64,000 nt of DNA from Ilyonectria destructans (Eukaryota; Ascomycota; Sordariomycetes; Hypocreales; Nectriaceae), in assembly GCA_020740775.1 (NCBI GenBank), contig JAHEWK010000005.1, positions 1,612,001-1,676,000 of the forward strand, written 5' to 3'. Under the pieces are notes generated by a model. It ran no database searches and had not been told where the DNA came from. It was given only the letters and a program-made list of their open reading frames with translations. Of this stretch, positions 1 through 11,874 are shown one piece after another. Numbering within the stretch: the first letter of the stretch is position 1; the number at the start of each line of letters is the position of its first letter. The translations under genes and the position numbers were made by a program.

Positions 1-660
1 GAGTGCGGTACGTCACATCCCCAACACCATCCACAAGTGTGGCTGATGCTGTGGCGAATCACCGTCCAACCTGCTCCGAGGCAACCAAAGCTGAGGGCAG
101 AAAGCAACGCCACGACCAGGCAAATATAGCACCGGTATTCGAAGACTTGTCTGGTCCATTGTGTAATAAATATGGTTAAAATGATCTGGATGTTGTAGAC
201 TTCATTATTAAAGATGAACACTACTTTCTCACGTCATTCAAGAGACTCTCGGAAGCCTACTCCGTAGTCTAGCAGAGAACTAACCAACTGATTGAAGGCA
301 CAAATTTCCGAGTAAGCACTGTCTCCTTCTGGTATTGGCTGATCCTAGTGTCGGAGGTATATTCACGAGGCCAATAGCGATTAGTATAGCGATATGTCAT
401 GTTGATCATATAAGAGAGGGTCCTGCCGTTCTATTACACTTAAATTTGACGACACTGCTCAATCTCACAAGTCCCGCCGACCCCCGTGAGCCGCATTCGT
501 AGCGACATGGCTAACCAAGCTCCCGACCAATGTCCAACATCCCACATATCAACTTACAAGCAAGGGTATTGTACATTGAATTCCTATTTCCAATCAAACG
601 CTCTTGTTCCCCGTTCCCTCGAACTGTTTTATTTCTTTCATCTTCGGCTCGAGGGAGCCT
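1..660. other. Left flank without a recognisable gene
   Basis: No reading frame here has a recognisable domain or a convincing exon structure. It lies downstream of the stop codon of the minus-strand gene that ends at 661 and may carry that gene's 3' untranslated region. Confidence 0.5.
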
Positions 661-2206
661 TTAAAACTCTCGACTCTCACCAATCTTGCACACGTCAAAG
701 ACTCCCTCCTCGGCTATGCCTTTGCGGCGCAGGGCTTCCTTAAGCAGCTTAGGGGGCTCTAGCACCTCTTCCACGGTCAACGCCCAGGTACCCCAGTGGA
801 TACCCATGGCGCGCTGGCACTGGGTGTCCTTGAAGATCTCAACCGAGTCGAAGGGGTTGGCGTGCATGGGAGAGAAGGCGGCACGGGGAGAGTAAGCGCC
901 AATGGGAATCAGGCCAAGGTCGAAAGGCCCGCGCAGATCGCCAATTTGTTTGAATTGGGGGCATCGAGGCAGGTCGTCCAAGTCCGCACCGTAGTCGTCG
1001 GTGCCGGGAGGCAGGTAGGGAACACCTCGGTAACCTGTGTCGCCGCCGAACCAAACGGACTTTTCAGAAGAGCGAACGGCCCACGAGCACCACAGGGTGG
1101 TATCTTTGTCCCAAAGGGTCCGGGCCGACGTGTGCTGGCAGGGCAAGCACGAGATGCGAGCAGTGATGTCACGCTGGTTGTCACCGTCCTTGACCGTAAC
1201 AGTTAGGTCGGCGTCTTCCCACCAGTCGAGCTCAGTAACGTGGTTGAGGCCGGACTTGCGGAACCAGGTCTCTAGACCCAGACCAACAAAGAATTGGGCC
1301 TCGGGGTGGTGCTTCTGAACTTCGAGGATGGAAGAATGCGACAGATGGTCGTAATGGCTGTGGCTGATGACAACAGCATCGACAATGGGAATGTCCTTGA
1401 TATCGCAGGGGCGCGGGGTGTACCGCTTGGGACCCATGAAAGTGAATGGTGAGCAGCGGTCCTCGAAGACAGGATCAAAGAGGATGCGCAGGCCGGAGGG
1501 ATATTCGACATAGTAGCAGGCATGACCAAGCCAAGTGGCTCGGATCTTGTCCGAGGCATAACGATCGGGGAGCCATTCGGGCTTGACGACAGGGACGGTA
1601 GGAGGTGAAGTGTCGGGCTGCTTGATCTCACCAGTGAGGGTGGGCCTGCAAGGGGAGACAGACGTTAGCTTGGACGTGTGCTTGGCAGATTGGCAGAAAC
1701 AAGGGCCCATGACGCGACGGGGGAAGGGAACTGGGGGAGGGTTCTTACCAGACGACTCTTCGCAAGATGGTGCTGAAGCCGACGCTGTGGGACCAAGACG
1801 GGTAGGGGTTCTTGAAGCCTACGACCTCGCCGCGTTTGACAAGGTGGTGCGGGTTGGAAGTTGCGTCTTCGGGGAGAGTGGAGCGGCCGGGGATCTTGGA
1901 GACTACGGTGGTGGAAGAGATGGAGGCGGCGATGGTAGTAGATGACATGACCTTGGTGGTGGTGTCGTTCACAGTGGTGTGAGTGTCAACTTGGTCATTG
2001 ACGGGAGCGTCCACGGAGAGTTTGGCGGGCGCATCGACAGAAAGTTTGGCGGGAGCCTCAACGGGAGGGTTGGTGGGAGGATTCGCCGAAGCGTCGGAAG
2101 CTGAGAGTGGGACGGACATGTTGGTGGCTGCAGCAGCGACAGAAGCAGCAGCTTTGGTCGAATGATGCCAAAGACGACGGGTTGGGAGACGGAGGAGGCG
2201 TGTCAT
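661..2206 (-). CDS. FMP30: FMP30/NAPE-PLD-like mitochondrial metallo-beta-lactamase-fold phospholipase
   Basis: Two exons, 1749-2206 and 661-1645, joined over a 103-nt GTAAG..CAG intron, give about 480 residues. The N-terminus (MTRLLRLPTRRLW, then an Ala-rich run) is basic and free of acidic residues, as in a mitochondrial presequence. After a low-complexity linker with repeated PAKLSVDA units, the catalytic half contains WLGHACYYVEYPSG, the zinc motif HSHYDH (about residues 248-253), FGGDTGY and a late GIHWGTW. These are the hallmarks of the NAPE-hydrolysing phospholipase D family, which releases N-acylethanolamines from N-acyl phosphatidylethanolamine. In yeast the homologue Fmp30 is a mitochondrial inner-membrane protein that affects cardiolipin levels. 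The ATG at 2204-2206 opens the presequence and is the natural start. The family call is secure; the substrate in this organism is inferred. Confidence 0.88.
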
Positions 2207-2460
2207 ATGGTGGACCGTCCTACCGCTGACCAGTGTCAGGAGAGAGAGCGAGTGGTGAAGCTCGGGAGGAGAGGGAGAGCGAGGAGAGGCGAGAGGGAAG
2301 CCCCAGAAGCAGCAGATCGGAGATGAATGAGGCGGGGAGAGGGAGAGGAAGAGGGGGAGATGGGGAGATTGGGAGATGGGGAGGAGTGGAAAAAAGAAAG
2401 AGGAAAGAAGAAAGAAGACGACGGAGAGGAGGAGGAGAAAGAGGGGAGAAAGTCAGGCAG
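2207..2460 (-). promoter_or_regulatory. Pyrimidine-rich leader/promoter of the FMP30-like gene
   Basis: Read on the minus strand this block is a long C/T-rich tract (GA-rich on the plus strand) directly upstream of the start codon at 2206. CT-rich tracts just before the start are common in promoters and leaders of well-expressed filamentous-fungal genes. No TATA box was recognised. The function is inferred from position and composition. Confidence 0.45.
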
Positions 2461-4416
2461 GTACTACTGGGCCTGGTGGTGGTGGTAGTGGTGGAAGGAG
2501 GCTTCTCGCCGGCCGCATCCACATCGACCAACACCTAAACTCCGGAAGGATCTCACCTCAGCTCCGCAACCTACAGCCTGCACCCGCAAACCCGCAGCCC
2601 ACTCAGCGCACTACGGCAACGGCCACGAGGCTCCGCTGTCAGATCTCAGAACGAGTCCAAGCTCGCGATGCCCAGTCCGAATGCGACGAGCGAGACAGAT
2701 GGAAGGAAAAAAGAACGAGAGCAGCCGGGTCACAGCTCACAATCAGCTGTGAGACCGTGGTTCAACCACATGCCATGCATGCATGTCTCGACTGCTACCC
2801 CTACGCACGCTACGCCCTGATTTCCTCTTCTCAAACACCACCGAACAGCTCCGTCCCGTCCTATCTTGCTGTTGTGCTGTGCCTTGCCTCTAAGCAGCAT
2901 CGCGTCGTCCCCAATCACGCTTTAGCGGAGTTAGTACGACCTGCGCCCGGCGTGACGCTGCCCCAATTCCCCGTCTCCGAGCCATCCGCCGGACAGCGAG
3001 ACGCGGATGCGCGAGGAGACGAGACCGGGGGATGGCAGGTGGTAGGTGGGTTTGGTGGGCTCCGGGCCCAACTTGCTAGCGTACCTGTCGCCGGGCTGCG
3101 AGCCTTGTCTACGGATCGGGGTCCACGATCTATCCGAGTCCGACGGGTTTGGAGCGAGCCGCATCACTCTACTGTGGCGCGGCTGCCAAGTGCTGACAGG
3201 AAAGCCGTGGAATGACGAATGCACAGATGGGGACGGACACACAGGCAGACAGCCAAGTTTGACAAGTGAACGAGGGAACGGCGATGGTTCGTCTGTGTTT
3301 CCCACCATCCTCTCTCCATCTCCCTCCCTCGTTAAATGACCTAACGAAAAGCAAATAGTTTCATTCACTCGCATGCTCGGCCGGCTCGCCATCTCATATC
3401 CCCGGTCCCCTATCCCTGCACGTCCGCACATGGCATTTGCCCACCCAACGCAAACGCCTCCCCGGAAGGCCACTAGCCCATCCCACGCCTGCCACGCGAG
3501 TTCCAGGGCAGCCCAGGCCCGTGTAGATGTCTCCTGTGGCACCATATCCGACCCGGAGCCATCCCCCGTGGCTAGGCAGGGATTCGGACCCTTCTCTGGC
3601 GCCCCAAAGGTTCCCATTGCTCCAATGTTCCAATGACGCATACTTACAGTGGGATGCACAAGGTCCTGATCTAAGGTATTGTAGTATATGTAAAACAATA
3701 AAATTGATACTGTATTTTTATTTTTCATTTAAATATAACCATTAATATTTTACCCTACTCTTTCAATAGAGTACAGAGTAAAGTAGCAAAGTGCGCTAGC
3801 TGGATCAAATATGCGAGCAATACAGTACACTATTTTGGATCAGGACTTTATGCTTCCCACCGTACGCGCATTTGGAGACACGAGAGGCGCTACGCCGTAG
3901 CGGAGTTCCAGTGGAGTTTCAGTGGGGAGCCACCTAATAGACTTCCGCGAGGCGCATCCGTGCGAGCTTCAAGAAGCAATTCCCCTTGCATCCGAACATC
4001 ACGATGCAGGGCTCAACGCTGGTAACTCTCCTTGGCGAACGCCAGCTAAAGAATCGTGCATGCCAAGAAGGCCCCCTCCCATAATTTGCATGTAACCTTG
4101 AAATTATCCATGTACGTATTGCAATGCTCTGTCATAAAGGTATCCTCATCTCCGGAAAAGCCCTCCCAACCTTTAACCCTCGGCCTGGTATCTATCTCAA
4201 CTACAAGCGACATCATCCATCATATCCCGTCGTAAAAAAACGCTTTGAAAAGCCAGGCCAGCAAAAAAAGAACAGGACGAAGACATAGTCTAAACACGGG
4301 CTGCCCGTTTTCAGACATCCAGCCACCCAGCCGGTCAGCCAAGACTCCGCCTTTTCAAACGCCGGAAGAAGAACCTCCGTAAACATAATGTTCAGTTCAA
4401 TCATTCATGTCTCGCA
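2461..4416. other. Intergenic region, no gene seen
   Basis: About 2 kb between two minus-strand genes. Open frames are present, but none has a recognisable domain or consistent splice signals. A short AT-rich patch lies near 3690-3780. The 3' end of NDC80 lies at the right side. Confidence 0.4.
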
Positions 4417-6742
4417 TCACAGGTCAACTGGCCGTGTGTCTTCACCCATATCCTCGCTGCCAAGCTCCTTCTCCAGCTCCTCCGTTACGAATCCTTCGTA
4501 GTCGTCGAGGTTCTTCTGCACGTGGATCTTGAACTTGATGACATCGTTCAGCATCCGATCAATTTCGGTATGCAGCTCCTCTCGAAGAGAATTGGCTCGC
4601 AGAACCAGCTGTTCGTATCTAAGACTTCAGTTAGTATATACTTGCATGTCTCGGTGAATCAGGTAATTCGTACTCAATAGTTGTGTTGATCTCGCGCTGT
4701 TCCAAAAGCTGCACAGACTCTGACAGCCCCGCTCGCATTCGAGACAGTTCCTTCTCCATCTTCTCAATCTGTGCGTCCGACGCCAACTTTTGTGTCGTTG
4801 TCACCTCTTTGGTCTTTTCGTACTCCTCCTCCGCTGCTCGGACGCGATGATTGAGCGCCTCGACCTCGCTCTTTCTATCCTCGATGGCCTCCTTGATGCC
4901 GTCGAGCAGGTCGTGGTCCTTCATCATGACGTCCATGGCTGCGGTACGTCGTTCTGAGATATCCTTGCGCAGTGTTAGGAAGCTGCTTCGGATCTGGCCC
5001 CGGAGGTCCAAGTTGAGGATATGTCCGGGTAGGTAGCCAGTTGTCGCATCGGCTAGCAACCGATCCGCCGACGAGGGCCCGGCAGAGCCCAAGAGGTTGG
5101 ATGACGTAAAGTCTGAATTGTCGTTAACCATGACCTGGAGCTCAAAGTCCTTGCCCTTGGAATTGGCCGCTGTTGATGGAATGAGCGCGATCTGGTATGC
5201 CAGCGTATTGTACTGGTCAACCATGCGCTCCAACTCGTCCAGCTTCCGGCTCGCATCCATTTCCTTGTCGGACACTTTTTTCTTCACCTCTTCCAGCCTC
5301 TGACCGGCCGTCTCAATACCCTTCTGCAGCCTCTCACGCTCAGACGTCATGCGGTCCATATCCTGCATACTGATCCCTTGAGCATCAACTGCCTTCTGCA
5401 GACTGCGTCGCTCCTCATCCGCCTCCCTCAGCTCCTCCATTAACTTTTCCAGCTCTTCCTGCAGGACATCGGCGCGGCTTTCATACTTCTCCGATCGCTG
5501 CATGGCCAACGCATTGTACTCCTCAAACTTGATCTTGTCCTCCTCCATGATCTTGAAATTGTTGTCTAGGACTGCGGGGTCGGGCGTTGACTTCTCCAGG
5601 TCCTCAATCTCTTTCAGTAGTCGCGCGTTCTCTGCCTCAAGCATCTCGAGCTCTGCCGTGTACTTGGAGTTGGATCGCTGAAAAGCTCTCGCCATTGACT
5701 GGACGTGGGGCGCCAGCACGCGCTCGGCTTCTTCGTCACCCATATCCTCATCCATGGCAAGCCAGTCCCTGTACGCACTGCTGAGGAAGTCAAAGATGAT
5801 GCGGTCGCCGCTGACATCAGTGCCATTTTCCATGCAGGCTTCGTCATATCTGCTGGATGCGTAGCCGTCGAGCATCTGTGCCAGCTGCATCATCCAGTGA
5901 AGCAGGCCCAAGAAGGTGCTCCAGTTCTGGCCTCCAACAGCGGCAATCTGACTCTTGGTGATGCTTCTCTCGAATGGGTATCGCATTTGCTTGAGAAGTG
6001 GCGGTACCTCCTGGTCGATGTTCTTCTGGAACCTGTGGCTGGGATCGATTCGATGATAGATAAATTGGAACATGTAGTTGAAATCTTTTTGGGTTGGCGA
6101 TTTGAGGACATTCTGTGAGAGGACATGCTTCATCTCCATCTCGAAGTTGTGCTGCACCATGTAGTCCAGAAGCTCCTGTCCGATCCGGGCCTGGAACGAT
6201 CGGTCCTTGAGCGGACGCGGGTCTCGTGGCACACCGGCAGTTTGGGGAGTAGCTTGAAAGAAGCTCTGGTGGCTCGTCGGGGCGGCTGTGGACTGGCGTG
6301 GTCGGTATACACTGCTGCGTCGGTCAGCGTCCCCCATTGAAGCGCGAGGTGCGCGGGAGGGCGCGGGAGTGAAAACACCCTTCGGTTGCTGGAACGATGA
6401 ACGCTTGACCGACGACAGGCCAAGGTCGGCGAGGTTGGTGCCGGACGAGGATCGCTGGAAGAGGGGCTGGTTGGGGCGCGACATGGCGAGGGACTGCCTA
6501 GATCCCGACATGGAGCGGACATGGCTGCCCGGGTAGTTGGCGGTGTTGCTGGAATTGGATCGCTTCATGGTCGAGCCGGGTTGGGGGAGAGCAGTGTTGA
6601 GGCTGATGCCGCCGAGTGTCTGCACCAAGGGTTAGAGGTTTGCTCGAGCTGTGTTCGATGCGACTGGGGACCGCCTCTGCGGTTCAGGTACACTCACTTC
6701 CCTGGGTCTGCGCACGCTCCACAGGCCTGTATCTTGGGACAT
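4417..6742 (-). CDS. NDC80: Kinetochore protein NDC80 (HEC1)
   Basis: Three exons: 6698-6742 (15 codons), 4674-6619 and 4417-4618, giving about 730 residues. The large exon opens in frame only after a 78-nt intron. The first exon, beginning [15 protein letters not shown], restores the short basic N-terminal tail seen in fungal NDC80, so the ATG at 6628 lies inside an intron and is not the start. The last intron (55 nt) has a perfect TACTAAC branch site. A Ser-rich basic tail is followed by the calponin-homology microtubule-binding domain (from about residue 125, containing [14 protein letters not shown] and [14 protein letters not shown]), then long coiled coil to the C-terminus. NDC80 pairs with NUF2 in the outer kinetochore and attaches chromosomes to spindle microtubules. 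It is transcribed divergently from PEX14. Confidence 0.95.
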
Positions 6743-7303
6743 GTTCTGAGGTAACGAGCAGTTCGCGACTGCGATGGTTGGTGCGCGCGATATTGGCGAG
6801 CGTCGTGGGGAATTGTGGCAGCGGCGGGGGCGTCGTTACGATGGTGTCTCGATGAGGTGGGATGCGAGATTGGGTCGCCGCAGATTGGGACACAAAAGTT
6901 GTGTTGCTCGGCGGGAAAGTAAACAAAGGGATAGAGCAGCCATGATTGGTTGGGGGCAGTGACCCAAGCTCAATGTGGGGCTTGGCTAAACTGGCAATCT
7001 GGATCCACGAGAGCACGTGATGCTTTCTTATGCTCGCCGAGGCGCGATCCGTTCTCGGCTTACCTAATATCTCAGTCGCGAATGGAAGCCGCGGAGGGAG
7101 GTCCGCCTTCCCAGCCTGCCTCGGCCCAAGATCGGTCACTCATTTCCCCGGCTCGGGCCCAGCTCCCGCCTCCGCAGATACCGTACTTACCCCGGAGCAC
7201 ATGCATTTCGTCTCTCCAACCGCCACCCGCGATCATCGCATCTCTCTTCTCCACGTCGCTGCGACTTGGTGATGTGGTGAATGTCCATCGGCGACAGTCA
7301 ACC
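6743..7303. promoter_or_regulatory. Shared divergent promoter region of NDC80 and PEX14
   Basis: 561 bp separate the two start codons, so both promoters and leaders must lie here. I saw no copy of the TCGG-N9-CCGA repeat found in the neighbouring catabolic cluster. Confidence 0.6.
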
Positions 7304-8569
7304 ATGGCAATTCGTGAGGATCTTGTCGCATCTGCGGTATGTTATCTCCCCTATCCGCACCCCCAGCCATCACGCGAATGACCTAGAGACTGACCCGTAC
7401 CAGGCGCAATGTTAGTATCCCGAGATTCGGCCCTGACTTTCGGCACATGACTAACCCTGAGCAGTCCTGCTAGACCCCAGCGTCGCTTCCTCCTCCGTCG
7501 AGAACCGCATCTCCTTCCTACGAACCAAGAATCTAACCCAGGAAGAGATTGACGTCGCAATGTCTCGAGCTGGTGGCAATGCGCCGCCTCCTCCCGGCGC
7601 TCCCTATGCCAGCGCGCCTCCCCAAGGGCCTCCTGTTCCCCAGCAGTACTACCAACCCTACCCTCCTCAGGCCGCATGGCAGCCGCCACCAGCCCCTCCT
7701 AGAAGGGACTGGAGGGACTGGTTCATCATGGCTACCGTAGTCAGCGGTGTCTCCTATGGTCTCTACTCCCTCGGCAAGGTACGTCTATGTCACGGTGCCC
7801 GTACTGGAATTCCTCTGCTAACCCGCCGCAATAGCGATACGTGTACCCACTCGTCGCGCCTCCGACACCCGAGAAGCTGGAGCAGGATAAGAAATCGATC
7901 GAGGAGCAGTTCGACCGGGCATTTACCCTTGTGGAGCAGCTCGCCCAAGACACCGAAGATCTCAAGAAGGCCGAGCAAGAAAGGACGGAAAAGCTTGACA
8001 GTGCGATTTCGGAGCTGGAGACGGTCATGACTGATCTGAAGGCGGCCAACCGACGACGCGAAGATGACTCGCAACGCATTCGAGATGAGGTGCAATCCCT
8101 CAAGGACGCGATCCCCAAGGCCCTGGACAACCAGAAGCAGCTCACGGATGACCGGCTTAAGGAGATCAACGGCGAATTGACTAGCCTGAAGACTCTCGTC
8201 TCCCAGCGAATGGCTCCCAGCAGCACACCGGCCCCGATCAGTTCGCCGAGCTTCCTCCGGGGCACAAGCGGAAGCGTGACCCCGGCGCCGGCCACGTCGA
8301 CCGTCGCGACCAGCGCCACCCCGGCCACCAACGGAGAGAAGTCCGCCGAGGCCGCCAGTTCCGCTCCCACCACTCCTGCCGTCACCACCCCTGCGCCCAA
8401 GACCACTGGCAGCCACTTCAACCGGGCTTCTACTGCGGGACTTGGAGCCTCAACTGGCAAGGCGTCAATTCCGGCGTGGCAGATGGCCATGGCCAAGCAG
8501 AACGACACGTCGTCCACGCAGGTCAAGGCTGACGAGCCCGAAGCGGGCGGTAGCAGCAGCAGCTCATAA
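7304..8569 (+). CDS. PEX14: Peroxisomal membrane docking protein PEX14
   Basis: Four exons: 7304-7336, 7404-7410, 7465-7778 and 7835-8569, giving 362 residues. The second exon is only 7 nt and is needed to join MAIREDLVASA to AQFLLDPSVASS in frame. The N-terminal domain (residues 1-50, with ENRISFLRTKNLTQEEI) is the PEX5/PEX19-binding domain of PEX14. A Pro/Tyr-rich stretch follows, then one hydrophobic segment (WFIMATVVSGVSYGLYSLG), a coiled coil of about 90 residues and a low-complexity Ser/Thr/Pro/Ala tail. PEX14 forms the import docking complex with PEX13 and receives cargo-loaded PEX5/PEX7. Length and domain order fit fungal orthologues. Confidence 0.94.
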
Positions 8570-9032
8570 GAGTACATTCGTTAAGAGCAGTTGCTTGTAT
8601 TATTTACCTATGTATCTAGAACCTCGGGGTTTTTGCATCCGGGATAATGGGGGTGAATTGTTATGGTGTTCATTTGTCGGACTTGGTGTTTAGCATGCAA
8701 CCATTTATTTTTGTTGTCGGCTATATTCGTGCCACTACCTCTCGTGTGAAACGATGGACTTTGATCTGATGACCCATCGTAGTCTCTCGGTTCGCATTCA
8801 GGGCTGGAGAGTAAATAATACGTGTTCGGCTTAGGCATCATGACCAGTACGAGACCAACGCCTCACCTTGAACAAATCGTCGTGATTGCACAGAGCCGGA
8901 ACATTGACAATGCGAAGTTGTTTAAATAGAGGACATCGCGTTGGATTAGTGCTTTTTTTGTATGCATTTTCTAACATGCCAATCTCAGGCCATGGGCGTC
9001 TTTGCCTATGAAGTTTTCGTCATCGCAGCCAC
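8570..9032. other. Convergent intergenic region
   Basis: The 3' ends of PEX14 (plus) and the aminotransferase gene (minus) face each other over 463 bp. It probably holds both 3' untranslated regions and polyadenylation sites. Nothing else was seen. Confidence 0.5.
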
Positions 9033-10586
9033 TTAGATCTTAGAACTAATTCCCAACTGCGACTGTCTGACAACCTTGTCGATAGACTTTGCCACATAAT
9101 CAATATTCTTCTCGTTCAATCCGGAGATTGTGACTCGTCCAGTGGTTACTAAGTAAATGTGGTACTTGTCCTGGAGCTCCTGGCATTGGGCCTGGGTGAG
9201 TGGCAAGAGGCTAATCCTGGTGTAAGTGATTTTATCTCGAATGACAGTTTTGGAATAAGATTTACCTAAAAAGACCAGTCCCCTTGGTGATAAGACTCCA
9301 GTCACCTGGGGTCTTGTAGACATTGCTGAGAAGATTGGAAAGCTTGGCTCTGTTCCCCTGCAGCCTCTCGTAAATAGCTTCGAGCTCTTCTCTCCTAGGG
9401 AAATATGTGAGCTAGAATAACCACAAAGCCAAAATGGGGAACTTACCAGACGGCTTCCCTTGCGGGATCGGAAAGTACTATGTCAACCAGACGCGCTCCA
9501 TACGCCGGCGAGGAAGAGAACTCAGTCCGGATCAGGAAACGGAGCTGGTCGTGGACCGCGGCGGTGATATCTGCCGTGGGACAGACGGCATGCACCGCGC
9601 CAACTCTCTCGCCGTATAGCCCAAAGTTCTTGGAGAATGACTGACACACGAGCATCTCGAATCCCTGTTCGGCAAAGTGTCGAACGCTGTAGATGTCCTC
9701 TTCAAGACCGTTGCCCAAGCCCTGGTACGCAATGTCGAACAAGGGGAACAGTTCGCGTTCCTTCATCTCTTGGGCTAGTATCTGCCATTGCTCCTTGGTG
9801 AAGTCTGCCGCCGTCGGGTTGTGGCAGCAAGCTTGGAGAATAAACGTGCTGCCTTTCTCAGCAGTGCGCACAGCGTTCAGGACCGACTTCCAATCAACGG
9901 TGCCGGTTTTGGGATCGTAGTGCCGGTATGTTTTAACCTCAAGACCGACCAAGCCAAGCATGGGCACGTAATTTCCCCAGGCGGGTGTTCCTACATAAAC
10001 GACCTTTGACATGCCGGGGACGGAGCGGCTCAGCAGCAAGAAGGCGATGTGCACTGCTCCCGTACCAGAAATGGTTTGGACAGAGGCGACCTTTTCCATC
10101 AGCATTGTGTCATAAGATATTTGGAACGATGACATACTCGACGCGCTTGTAGAAGACTTGAGTCTTTGCCGAAAACGACCTTTGCTGCATTCTTTAGAAA
10201 GCTAGCGTTGCCGGTGGTAACTTCATACTGAGGACCCAAAGAATCAGTCAACACGCCTCACAGACATCCGGGGACAAATACTGACGTCGTGATCAGGATT
10301 GGCAGCAGCCATGTCTTTTTTAGCCTATAAATGAATCAGGACGAGAACTAGACGAGTTGTAGGACTGCCCTATACTGACATCTTTCAACACCTTCATCTC
10401 ATTGTAAACGCCCTGCTCGTTTCGGTAGATGCCGACACCGAGATCGACCTTCACTGGACTGGTGTCCCCATCCGCCCGTACCTTGAGGTGGTACATGACG
10501 TCTGGGGCACCTTTCGTTACGTTGTTGAAGAACATTGTGCTGAGGTGGCGAACAGTGCTCGGCTTTGTGATATTGATTCGCTGCAT
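9033..10586 (-). CDS. Aspartate-aminotransferase-like PLP enzyme of the catabolic cluster, C-terminal SKI
   Basis: Six exons: 10380-10586, 10286-10324, 10138-10227, 9447-10090, 9266-9394 and 9033-9216. They sum to 1293 nt (430 residues) and keep frame at every junction. Fold-type I aspartate aminotransferase features are present: VDLGVGIYRNEQG, ISGTGAVH, NPTAADF, the pyrophosphate/pyridoxal pair in FDIAYQGLG, and the Schiff-base lysine in SFSKNFGLYGERVGA (about residue 266). The C-terminal GRVTISGLN holds the alpha-carboxylate arginine. The enzyme transaminates acidic amino acids with 2-oxoglutarate or oxaloacetate. The last three residues, SKI, fit a peroxisomal PTS1 signal. Between ATGs at 10586 and 10535 lies a basic, hydroxylated stretch resembling a mitochondrial presequence, so the start and location are open. 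Divergent from the aldolase gene; two TCGG-N9-CCGA sites lie between them. Confidence 0.88.
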
Positions 10587-10681
10587 TCTGGGAAGATATG
10601 AAAATGACGAGTTATTTATCATGTATCGTACGCTTGAATTAATATCCAAATTGCGCAAGACTCATCCGGGCTGCGAAAATG

Positions 10682-10698
10682 TCGGTTTCGGCACCCGA
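10682..10698. promoter_or_regulatory. TCGG-N9-CCGA site A1 (aminotransferase/aldolase promoter)
   Basis: Perfect inverted repeat TCGG and CCGA with a 9-nt spacer, in the 416-bp divergent promoter. CGG half-sites in inverted orientation with a fixed spacer are the classic target of Zn2Cys6 dimers, and such a factor is encoded in the cluster. Binding is inferred. Confidence 0.6.
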
Positions 10699-10721
10699 TC
10701 AAAAGTCGGTCATCTATGTCC

Positions 10722-10738
10722 TCGGGGGTCGACACCGA
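10722..10738. promoter_or_regulatory. TCGG-N9-CCGA site A2 (aminotransferase/aldolase promoter)
   Basis: Second perfect copy, 40 bp from A1 (about four helical turns). Its spacer GGGTCGACA shares the core GGTCGAC with the oxidase-promoter site at 19933. Confidence 0.65.
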
Positions 10739-11002
10739 ACCGCCCAAGCTAAACCACTCCTAACTGCCGAGTGCATGAAAGTGTACCATCACAGCCAATC
10801 TTTGTGTAGATCCTCAGGATGAACCTCTGGAGATGACCCCCGAGGCATTCCCCGAGCGGGCCTCCTGCGATCAAGAAGGCAAGGCATTTAATAGAACTCT
10901 TGAGCCCGAGACTCGCCCATCACTCAGCACATGAAGTGAGACCTGCATCAGCATTTACTCAATCGACAACCTCCCAACAATCTAAAAAGTCCTTCTTCAA
11001 AG

Positions 11003-11874
11003 ATGGTTACTCCTACTTACAGCAATAACCTCTTGAGGTGCATCACCTCAAGCCAGGTGTGCAAGTCATTTGGCATCAAGGTGTCACCGAACGCACAGAT
11101 TGTCCAAGTCGCACGCCATGCCGGATTCGACTCACTGTTCATCGACCTTGAACATGGCTGGTTGACGCTAGCCGAGGCAAGCAACCTTTGCAATGTTGGG
11201 CATTTGGCAGGCATTACGCCGTTCGTACGTGTACCGCATCAATGCGGTAATGGATTCGTCCAGCGGGTACTTGATGGCGGTGCGATGGGTGTGGTATTTC
11301 CCCACATCCAGAATGCAGGTATGAATCAAAGTCATGACTAAATTCTTTCGGGGAAATCGTGACTAATAGACACTGTGATTCACCAGACGAGGCCAGAGCG
11401 GCAGTAAACATCTGCAAATACCCTCCCCAAGGGTGTCGCTCGATGACTGGAACCATGCCGCTGTTCAACATGCGCTCCACCTCGATTGCGGAGGCTATTG
11501 AATTCGGCAACAAGTATGGTTCTACAGTGTTCACCATGATCGAGAGCGGAGAAGCCGTCAAAAATGCGGATGAGATTGCGGCGATTGAGGGCGTGGATGT
11601 TCTGCTTGTCGGATCCAATGACTTGAGCATCGACATCGGAGTCCCCGGTGACTTCGAGAGCCAGGCCTACCGTTCCTCACTGGAGAAGGTAAGCGCGGCC
11701 TGCAAGAAACACAGCAAGATATTCGGCGTGGCGGGAGTTTACGACGACCCCAAAATCCACGACTGGTTCATCAACGTCTTGGGTGCGAGGTTTCTCCTCG
11801 TTCAGCAAGACTTGTCGTTGATTTCCGGAGGCGGACGCAGGGCTGCAGGAGCCGTACCTCAGGTGCACTTGTGA
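11003..11874 (+). CDS. HpcH/HpaI-family class II pyruvate aldolase
   Basis: Two exons, 11003-11318 and 11387-11874, with a 68-nt intron, give 267 residues. It aligns by eye with HpaI/GarL-type aldolases: the catalytic histidine in FIDLEHG (H51), the substrate arginine in FVRVP (R76), the family loop KYPPQGCRS, and the metal ligands in TMIESGEA (E158) and GSNDLS (D184). All key residues are kept, so the enzyme should be active. The family cleaves 4-hydroxy-2-oxo acids to pyruvate plus an aldehyde, and some members decarboxylate oxaloacetate. Beside an aminotransferase and a D-amino-acid oxidase it would act on the 2-oxo acid they produce. 4-Hydroxy-2-oxoglutarate (to pyruvate and glyoxylate) is a plausible but untested substrate. 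The ATG at 11003 gives a normal length. Confidence 0.88.

Noticed and set aside
6620..6628. ATG at 6628 as the start of NDC80
   Set aside because: It lies in a 78-nt intron; the upstream 15-codon exon restores the conserved N-terminus.
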